A stretch of DNA of 15,225 nucleotides from Lachnospiraceae bacterium. Its GTDB lineage: Bacteria; Bacillota; Clostridia; Lachnospirales; Lachnospiraceae. Below are positions 9,289 to 15,225 of the stretch, piece by piece. The number at the start of each line of letters is the position of its first letter. Positions within the stretch are counted from its first letter, which is position 1. The notes beneath the pieces were generated by a model, which saw nothing but the letters and a program-made list of their open reading frames with translations, made no database searches and was not told the origin of the DNA. The position numbers were made by a program, and so were the translations under genes. Location of the stretch: NCBI GenBank assembly GCA_017477005.1, contig JAFUXY010000273.1:1-15225 (forward strand). The letters run 5' to 3'.

Positions 9289-12200
9289 TTGGATCTTTCA
9301 TATTTTGATACATCTAAAGTAACGAGTATGAATAGGATGTTTTTGGGATGTTATGCTCTGACAAGTTTGGATATTAGGAATTTTAATACTTCAAATGTAA
9401 CAGATATGTCTTGGATGTTTAGTACTTGTCGGGCATTGATCAATTTAGATGTGTCAAATTTCAATACGTCTAAGGTGACAGAAATGCGTAATATGTTTAC
9501 GGATTGTTATTCGCTAACAGAGTTGGATCTTAGTTCTTTCGATACAAGTAATATTTCGAATATGAACGAGATGTTTATGAGATGTAAAGGATTAGTTACT
9601 TTAGACATAAGCAGTTTTTCCAATTCCAAATTGAATTATCTGTTTAATATGTTCCTTGACTGTGAGAACCTAACCACCATTTACGCCTCTGAAAAATGGA
9701 GCTCGAGAAGAGGGGGAACAGGCACAAAAGTGTTTGAGAATTGCTTAAAGATTGTAGGTGGAAATGGAACCGCATATTCTAATGATCATATTGATAGGAC
9801 ATATGCCCGGATAGATACCGCTGAGAGGCCATGGTACATTACATGCAAAATCATAGAACCGAATATTGAGACATATACGGTCACGTTCAATCCGAACGGA
9901 GGTACAGTCAGCCCAACCAGCAAGACCGTGACAAATGGAAAAGCATATGGTGAACTACCAATAGCCGAGAGGGAAGGATATAATTTTGAAGGTTGGTATA
10001 CCGCATCAGATGGTGGAACTAGAATAACTGCCGAAACGGTGGCAGAATTGACGGCGGATCAGACGTTGTATGCACATTGGAAAAAGGCTTCAGGATCATA
10101 CACCGTAACTTATGATGTCAATGGTGCCTCAGATACAGTTCCGTCACAGACAAAAGAGGAGACTGTGCCGCTAACTTTAACCAAATATAAACCTACCTGG
10201 AAAATTACTATTTATTACGATGCAAATGGAGGAACAGTATCTTCGACAAAAAAGGTTTTGAGTTTTACATTCAAAAGTTGGAACACTAAGAGAGACGGTA
10301 GCGGAACCACTTATTGGTCTGGAGCTACCTATAATGAAGACGAGGATGTCACGCTTTATGCACAATGGACAGATATGAATGTGGGATATTTGTCAGTACC
10401 TAAGCGCACTGGGTATGGTTTCAGGGGATGGTACACAGCTGCTATAGGTGGAGAAAGGATTGCGGAAACTTCGGTTATTACTAAGGACACGAATCTTTAT
10501 GCCCATTGGATCGACAACAGTAATATTTATAATATGGGTGAAGAGACTTATTCATTTGATAACTACTCCGATTCAGATTCAGATGGTCACTGTTTCGGTA
10601 TGTCAATAACAAGTGCAGGCTATTATAATGGTCGCTTGGACATTGCTACGATTGGAGGTAATAAAGACACTGCATTATACAGCTTTAAGGATACCCCGAT
10701 AGTTACGGAGCCTATTTGTTATTACCAGAAGAGACAGGGGAGTTATTCCTCAAAGTCAACGGTTGCAGGTGGATCCTATTATTTGAAGAGTAAGTTCGAC
10801 ATATCTTCCGATTGGAAAGAGGTCGTGGATTATGTGAAGGAACACACATACGATGACGCAGGATTATTCCAAGTGTCAATGTATCAAAAGAATAAGGGCG
10901 GGCATGCAGTTAATTTCTTGCGTTATGAGAAAGCAGGGAGCCAAGATCGGATTTACCTCTACGATAATAATTACCCAGAGTATGAAACATTTATTTATCA
11001 AGATGCATACGGAAGGGTGATGCAACAGCCATATCAGACTTTCGTTGGACCTATAGATTGTGTTGCTCTGCGCGACACCAGATTATATTTTGATGTTGTA
11101 AAAGGATTTAACAATACACGAGTTTTGTATATGGCTAAGGATTCGGCTTTCGTACAGGGATATACGTGTACCTATATGGACGGGGTTGTGCCTGATGGGG
11201 AATACGTCATGTATGAGATTCCCACGGATGAAGAGAACGTGACAATCATTCCAAACAAGGACAACGCGCAATTCATTTATATGGACAAGGTATATACTTT
11301 TGGAAAAATTACAGACGAGACTTGCGGAACACTGAAGCTATCAACTTCAGAAGAAGATACAGTGGGGGCAGATGTTGTTTTCGAAATACAAGAAGACGGC
11401 CTAAAAAATGCACCAAACACTTATAAAGTCACGTATAAGTTAGATGGTGGAAAAGTATCCGAAAATCCATCGAGCTACAAAGCTGAGGACTTGCCCATTA
11501 CCCTGAAGAACCCCACGAAGGATGGATATACCTTCGAGGGTTGGACTGGAAGCAACGGGCAGCTGCCACAGACGAATGTGACAATTGAAAAAGGAATGAC
11601 GGGGAATCTGTCTTATAAGGCAAACTGGGAGAAGCAGGGAAGTTCCGAAACCAAGGAATATTACACCCTAACATCGTCCGCAGAAACCGGCGGCACGATA
11701 AAGCCATCCGGAGAAAAGAAAATCGTGAAGGAAGGCACTCAATCCTACCGAATTAAGGCAAACGATGGTTACAAGATAAGCGATGTCCTGGTTGACGGCA
11801 AGAGTGTCGGTGCAGTTGGGATGTACACTTTCTCTGAAATCGACAAGGACCATTCCATCGTGGCCAGGTTTGCAAATACGTCTGCCATTTCGGTAGATAA
11901 AGTAACCCTATCGATGAATAATGCGTTCATCAACATTGGACATACGATGAGGATTAAAGCATCTGTGTCACCTGAAAATGCTTCGAATAAAAATGTCACC
12001 TGGAAAAGCAGTGATAGCAAGATCGCCACAGTAAGTTCCTCCGGCGTGGTTAAGGGCATAAAGAAGGGAACTGCCACGATCACAGCGATGACAGTAGATG
12101 GAGGAAAGACAGCGACGTGTACAATCACGGTAAAACCGATTTCCGTTAAGAACATTAAGCTAGACAAAGACACCGCGAAAGTGGTGAAAGGCAAGACGGT

Positions 12201-12648
12201 CGGTTTGAAAGCGACGATATCTCCATCAAATGCGGATAATAAGTCAGTGAGTTGGAGTTCCAGTAATAAAAAAATCGCAACAGTCACATCGGCTGGAGTT
12301 GTAAAGGGTTTGAAAGCTGGAACGACAACGATAACCGTTACCACGAAGGATGGAAACAAAAAAGCAACCTGCAAAGTCACGGTCACTAATCCGGTAGTCA
12401 AAGTAAAGTCTGTCAAGCTAAACAAAAAATCGGCAAGTGTCAAAAAGGGCAAGAAACTGACGCTGAAAGCCGCGATCAACCCGTCGAACGCCACCAATAA
12501 AGCTGTTTCGTGGGAAAGTTCCAACAAGAAAATCGCCGTCGTGTCGAGCAAGGGAGTCGTCAAAGGGGTCAAGATAGGCAAAGCCACGATCACAGTTACG
12601 ACCAAGGATGGCAAGAAAACGGAGAGCTGCAAAGTCACCGTCAAATGA
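9289..12648 (+). CDS. DUF285-type LRR / InlB repeat / putative cysteine peptidase / Big_2 protein, start and signal peptide missing
   Basis: At least 1119 residues; numbering is from TTG 9289, but the coding match starts earlier ([16 protein letters not shown], about 9268). Residues 1-140 are BspA-type DUF285 repeats (DLS.FDTS.VT.M..MF..C..L). InlB-type repeats lie at about 196-265 and, rearranged, at 270-410. Residues about 425-575 resemble a papain-fold cysteine peptidase, with Cys435 in GHCFGMS, His539 in GGHAVNF and Asp559/Asn560 in LYDNNYP. About 575-710 is unrecognised. Another InlB repeat starts at 712, a glycine-rich bacterial repeat at about 790-865, and three Big_2 domains fill 866-1119. 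No signal peptide or usable start follows the orphan RBS, so the product, if any, would stay in the cytoplasm. I think it is a headless copy of a secreted protein. The body has no internal stop over 1119 codons. DNA from about 11450 onward looks more GC-rich than the front. Confidence 0.7.
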   Translation: MDLSYFDTSKVTSMNRMFLGCYALTSLDIRNFNTSNVTDMSWMFSTCRALINLDVSNFNTSKVTEMRNMFTDCYSLTELDLSSFDTSNISNMNEMFMRCKGLVTLDISSFSNSKLNYLFNMFLDCENLTTIYASEKWSSRRGGTGTKVFENCLKIVGGNGTAYSNDHIDRTYARIDTAERPWYITCKIIEPNIETYTVTFNPNGGTVSPTSKTVTNGKAYGELPIAEREGYNFEGWYTASDGGTRITAETVAELTADQTLYAHWKKASGSYTVTYDVNGASDTVPSQTKEETVPLTLTKYKPTWKITIYYDANGGTVSSTKKVLSFTFKSWNTKRDGSGTTYWSGATYNEDEDVTLYAQWTDMNVGYLSVPKRTGYGFRGWYTAAIGGERIAETSVITKDTNLYAHWIDNSNIYNMGEETYSFDNYSDSDSDGHCFGMSITSAGYYNGRLDIATIGGNKDTALYSFKDTPIVTEPICYYQKRQGSYSSKSTVAGGSYYLKSKFDISSDWKEVVDYVKEHTYDDAGLFQVSMYQKNKGGHAVNFLRYEKAGSQDRIYLYDNNYPEYETFIYQDAYGRVMQQPYQTFVGPIDCVALRDTRLYFDVVKGFNNTRVLYMAKDSAFVQGYTCTYMDGVVPDGEYVMYEIPTDEENVTIIPNKDNAQFIYMDKVYTFGKITDETCGTLKLSTSEEDTVGADVVFEIQEDGLKNAPNTYKVTYKLDGGKVSENPSSYKAEDLPITLKNPTKDGYTFEGWTGSNGQLPQTNVTIEKGMTGNLSYKANWEKQGSSETKEYYTLTSSAETGGTIKPSGEKKIVKEGTQSYRIKANDGYKISDVLVDGKSVGAVGMYTFSEIDKDHSIVARFANTSAISVDKVTLSMNNAFINIGHTMRIKASVSPENASNKNVTWKSSDSKIATVSSSGVVKGIKKGTATITAMTVDGGKTATCTITVKPISVKNIKLDKDTAKVVKGKTVGLKATISPSNADNKSVSWSSSNKKIATVTSAGVVKGLKAGTTTITVTTKDGNKKATCKVTVTNPVVKVKSVKLNKKSASVKKGKKLTLKAAINPSNATNKAVSWESSNKKIAVVSSKGVVKGVKIGKATITVTTKDGKKTESCKVTVK

Positions 12649-12710
12649 GGCCGTGGATTAGATGATACAACAAGGGATAAATGGTTGAGGCAGCGATAGT
12701 ATGGCGAGTT

Positions 12711-12716
12711 AGAGGA
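12711..12716 (+). promoter_or_regulatory. Ribosome-binding site that decides the subtilisin start
   Basis: AGAGGA is eight bases before ATG 12725 but only two before ATG 12719. The second ATG, giving MKRFTHRALAVL, is therefore preferred. Both are in frame and both give a signal peptide. Confidence 0.55.
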
Positions 12717-12724
12717 AAATGAGA

Positions 12725-13606
12725 ATGAAGAGATTTACGCACAGAGCATTAGCGGTTCTAACGATAGGGGCAGTATTTTTCAGTAATGCAATACCAGTAA
12801 CCGCATCAGAAGTACAGGAATTAGTGGTCGAAGAAGCTCCAGACATAGATTTACTCGAGATCGAAGAGGATGATTTAGAGGACATTTCAGATTCGGATGA
12901 TTCGAATTTGGACATTCCAGATCAGGCCATCACAGAATGGGATATTGAGAGTCAGGATATAACGGATCAAGAGATTCTAGAGCAGGATGCCCTCAAAGCG
13001 GAAACCGAAGAAACAATCTCCTCTGAATCTGAAGAAATCACTATCGAAGAAGAATCTATCGAGGATTTGGAGGAAACGGAGGCAGAATCGTCAAGTACCC
13101 TGATCGAAGAAATCCGAGCAGAGGAAATCCCAGATACGGCGTTGGCGGTGGCAGAGACCGATATTACTCGCCTGCATATTGACGATATGCAGAAATCTGT
13201 AACTGGGAGTGGGGTAAATGTGGCGGTTATTGATTATTATTTTCCATATGACGCATTTCTGGACAAAAAGGTAAAAGGTGTTTATGACACGAAGACCGAG
13301 TCGGAAAACATTGATGATTTCTGGCAGGAGAACGCCGAATCCAGCCACGGGAATAATTGTGCGAAGATACTTCTCTCTGTCGCTCCCGATGTAAATTTGT
13401 ACCTGATCCGTCCGGCGACCAATGAGGGGCATTTATCAGCCCTGCAATACGCCTATTCCCACAACTGCCGAATCATCAGCTATAGTATTTGGTGGATGGA
13501 AACCGATTTTTCGAGCAGCTTGATGGCCGATATCGTTTCGGAAATGCATGACCTTTATAGCAGGTCAAGCAACAGTGCGCTCATTTTTTCGTCAGGCGGC
13601 AACTAG
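12725..13606 (+). CDS. Subtilisin-like (S8) secreted serine peptidase, N-terminal part ending at a premature TAG
   Basis: Residues 1-28 form a signal peptide (MKRFTHRALAVLTIGAVFF..., cleavage near VTA). Residues about 29-135 are rich in Glu/Asp/Ser, like the segments in the two intact neighbours. The S8 catalytic domain starts near 140. The Asp motif is VAVIDYYF (Asp170), where most subtilisins have DTG. The His motif is SSHGNNCAKIL (His208), where HGTH is usual. The strand and helix VNLYLIRPA...RIISYSIWW fit the S8 core. The frame stops at TAG 13604-13606, immediately after the oxyanion-hole motif SSGGN (Asn293). The rest of the domain, with the catalytic Ser, continues in the same frame beyond the stop. 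The truncated product lacks the nucleophile and must be inactive unless the stop is read through or is a sequence error. It lies 70 bases after the previous gene, with no clear terminator between. Confidence 0.75.
   Translation: MKRFTHRALAVLTIGAVFFSNAIPVTASEVQELVVEEAPDIDLLEIEEDDLEDISDSDDSNLDIPDQAITEWDIESQDITDQEILEQDALKAETEETISSESEEITIEEESIEDLEETEAESSSTLIEEIRAEEIPDTALAVAETDITRLHIDDMQKSVTGSGVNVAVIDYYFPYDAFLDKKVKGVYDTKTESENIDDFWQENAESSHGNNCAKILLSVAPDVNLYLIRPATNEGHLSALQYAYSHNCRIISYSIWWMETDFSSSLMADIVSEMHDLYSRSSNSALIFSSGGN
13604..13606 (+). other. Premature in-frame amber codon inside the subtilisin domain
   Basis: TAG separates SSGGN from GKNELHYPSCNDDVVGVSA. Reading through gives an uninterrupted S8 domain with no shift of frame. 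A single base change from GAG, CAG, AAG or TGG would explain it. Three other genes in this window end in TAG, so TAG is a normal stop here, which argues against recoding. Confidence 0.8.
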
Positions 13607-14716
13607 GGGAAAAACGAGCTGCATTACCCATCTTGCAATGACGATGTAGTGGGGGTTAGCGCCGCAAAATATAACGCCACCTCAAAGATCTACGAGCCGA
13701 ATGCAAAAAATACCTACAACAGCCAGATCGAGCTTTGCTCGCCGGGTTCTACAACGAGTGCAGCAACTCCGTTTGCGGCAGGATGCGCCGCCCTTCTGAT
13801 GGAAGCAAAGCCTGGGATGACGGCGGCACAATGCCGGAAGTTATTGGATGATACGGCGTTGGACGTTGGAAATGCAGGGAAAGATATGTATTCCGGGTAT
13901 GGGTTGATCCAACCGGCCGCTGCCTTGAAAAAGATCAATCCGTCGTTTCAGTGGACGATAGGGGATTTGTCAAAGGCATCGCTTTCCGTCAAAACAGCGT
14001 CCTACGTGTATGATGGAAAGGCAAAAAAGCCGGTCGTGACCGTGAAATACGGCTCGGATACGCTGAAAGAAGGCACTGATTACACTCTCACCTATGCCAA
14101 CAACAAAACAGTAGGGCAGGCAACAGCAACGGTCTCTGGCAAAGGCGCATACACGGGATCAAAGAGTACGGATTTCAAAATACTCCCTGCGAAGTCTGCT
14201 GTAAAGAGCCTGGCAGTGGAGTCAACAGGAATCCGAATTTCATGGAAGAAAGTAGCGGGGGCTGGGGAATATCGAGTTTACCGTGACGGAAAGAAGATAT
14301 ACACCACAAGCAGCGCATCGTATTTGGACAAAGGGGCAAGAACCAACGGCAAAAACTACCGATATCAGGTAATTGCAGCGAAGAAGATCAACGGCCAGGA
14401 TTATGCGGGGGCAATTTCCGACAGTAAATCCGCACGTTTTTTGAGTGCTCCAACGATCAAAACAATTACGAATCCGAAGTCAAGGCAGATGGTCGTTACC
14501 TGGAACAAGAACGCATCCTCCGGCGGATATCGACTGGAGTACAGCCTATACTCTTCGTTCAAAAACGCCAAAAAAGTAACAGTGCGTGGCGCAAGTACAG
14601 TATCGAAAAGGATTACAGGATTACAGAAAAACAGGACCTATTATGTGCGGATATGTGCGTATCGTTCCTTGGATGAGTCAGCGTGGAGCAAAGTGAAAAA
14701 ACTGAAAGTACGGTAG
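13607..14716 (+). pseudogene. Subtilisin-like peptidase, C-terminal part cut off by the premature TAG (Ser motif, Ig-like and fibronectin III domains)
   Basis: This is the direct in-frame continuation of the S8 gene. It holds the S8 segment before the nucleophile (VVGVSAAKYN), the catalytic Ser codon at 13757-13759 in TTSAATPFAAG (usual GTSMAAP), and the closing helix and strand (SGYGLIQPAAAL) to about 13945. Then come a YDGKAKKPVVTV Ig-like domain of the kind also seen at the end of the InlB-repeat protein (about 13990-14190) and two fibronectin III-like domains (about 14200-14440 and 14450-14713) ending in KKLKVR. The only nearby initiator, GTG 13649, has no RBS and would give a fragment without signal peptide, Asp or His, so independent expression is unlikely. 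There are no further lesions, which suggests a recent mutation or an error in the sequence. Read through, the protein would be about 663 residues. Confidence 0.75.
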
Positions 14717-14735
14717 GATAGGGGAGTGTAGTAAA

Positions 14736-14801
14736 ATGCAGAGGATGCGTTCCAAAATCGAGCAGGGGGTCGAAGGTTTTTCGATGGAGCGAAACATCTG
14801 A
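14736..14801 (+). CDS. Possible 21-residue small ORF before the YjbR-family gene
   Basis: ATG at 14736, preceded by GGGGAG (14721-14726) at roughly ten bases, opens a 21-codon frame (MQRMRSKIEQGVEGF...) ending at TGA 14799-14801. It falls in the 123-base gap between the subtilisin remnant and the next gene. No family is recognised, and it may be chance. The gap also holds a weak five-base-pair hairpin TCGAA/TTCGA and nothing else I can name. Confidence 0.15.
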   Translation: MQRMRSKIEQGVEGFSMERNI

Positions 14802-14839
14802 CGGACAATTCAAATTTAAGGATATTAGACGAATAAAAT

Positions 14840-15225
14840 ATGGAAAATATTGAATTGCAAAACGGGTCATTTCGGGAGCCGTTACTGGAGTATGTGAAAA
14901 AGAAATATAAGACGGAGCCAGATTATCCTTGGAAGAAATACCAGGGGAATGCGGTATTGCGACATGAAGACAATAATAAATGGTATGGGCTTATTATGAG
15001 CGTGGAACGGAACAAACTGGGGCTGTTCGGCGATGGATTTACAGATGTGGTGAACGTGAAATGTTCTGATCAAATGCTTCATGACATGCTGATCCAACAG
15101 GACGGTTACATTCCAGGATACCACATGAACAAACGGTCATGGATCACGGTGCTTCTTGATGGGACGGTTGCTTTTGAAGAAATCTGTGGGATAGTCGATG
15201 GAAGCTACGAGGAAACCGCGTCAAA
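14840..15225 (+). CDS. YjbR/MmcQ-family protein (partial, 3' end outside window)
   Basis: The first 128 codons are visible. Residues about 14-115 match the YjbR/MmcQ family (DUF419 fold): EYVKKKYKTEPDYPWKKY near the N-terminus, then AVLRHEDNNKWYGLIMSV, VNVKCSD, and GYHMNKRSWITVLLDGTV, all typical and in the usual order. These are small cytoplasmic proteins, related to the CyaY-like fold and described as DNA-binding-like; their exact role is not established. ATG 14840 is the first initiator after an in-frame stop at 14834-14836, so the start is well bounded, although no strong Shine-Dalgarno stands in front (AAGG at 14818-14821 is distant). The gene has no link to the surface-protein cluster and appears to mark its right border. 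The family usually ends near this length, so only a short piece is missing. Confidence 0.85.
   Translation, partial: MENIELQNGSFREPLLEYVKKKYKTEPDYPWKKYQGNAVLRHEDNNKWYGLIMSVERNKLGLFGDGFTDVVNVKCSDQMLHDMLIQQDGYIPGYHMNKRSWITVLLDGTVAFEEICGIVDGSYEETAS

Noticed and set aside
11769..12644. Long minus-strand open frame (291 codons) with repeated hydrophobic segments resembling a membrane protein
   Set aside because: It is the exact antisense of three Big_2 repeats; the periodic hydrophobicity mirrors the Lys/Thr/Ser-rich coding strand. There is no RBS, and similar antisense frames appear opposite the other Big_2 blocks.
13604..13606. Amber recoding (pyrrolysine or another amino acid)
   Set aside because: Three other genes here end in TAG with sensible C-termini, and no recoding machinery or stem-loop is visible nearby. 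A nonsense mutation is simpler.
13649..14716. Independent gene starting at GTG 13649
   Set aside because: No RBS, and the start lies inside the conserved S8 core; the frame continues the upstream half exactly.

Overview
The window reads as chromosome from a moderately AT-rich Gram-positive gut or rumen anaerobe, most likely a Lachnospiraceae-type Clostridia. This is inferred from purine-rich Shine-Dalgarno sites, the protein style (BspA-like leucine-rich repeats, Big_2 domains, InlB-type B-repeats, CAP and subtilisin domains on very large secreted proteins), and a YjbR/MmcQ-family gene at the right edge. All supported genes are on the + strand. I see no tRNA, rRNA, CRISPR array, insertion sequence or phage gene.

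Layout: (1) 3-107, the last 34 codons of an unrecognised gene. (2) 108-1775, a BspA-type LRR + 2x Big_2 gene whose 5' end (signal peptide, RBS, start codon) is missing. (3) 1776-2034, a spacer with a long bulged hairpin. (4) 2035-5616, an intact secreted protein of ten InlB-type repeats. (5) 5617-5807, a spacer with a terminator-like hairpin and a candidate promoter. (6) 5808-9245, an intact secreted LRR + CAP + Big protein. (7) about 9265-12648, a DUF285-type LRR / InlB repeat / putative papain-like cysteine peptidase / Big_2 protein whose ribosome-binding site survives but whose start codon and signal peptide are gone. (8) 12725-14716, a secreted subtilisin-like (S8) protein cut by a single in-frame TAG just after the oxyanion-hole Asn. 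(9) 14840 to the edge, a YjbR/MmcQ-family gene. No gene-free stretch exceeds 300 bases.

The locus is a tandem cluster of five giant extracellular proteins built from one domain set. The intact ones share a plan: signal peptide, a long Asp/Glu-rich low-complexity segment, then adhesion or enzyme modules. Three of the five are damaged, each differently: two are headless and one carries a nonsense codon. Yet the bodies of the damaged genes stay open for hundreds of codons. Together with closely related 3' Big_2 modules, this suggests either very recent decay or a reservoir of surface-protein cassettes that recombine with expressed copies. That second reading is a hypothesis; the sequence alone does not prove it. 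No LPXTG motif, SLH domain or C-terminal membrane segment is visible, so how the proteins attach to the cell is unknown.
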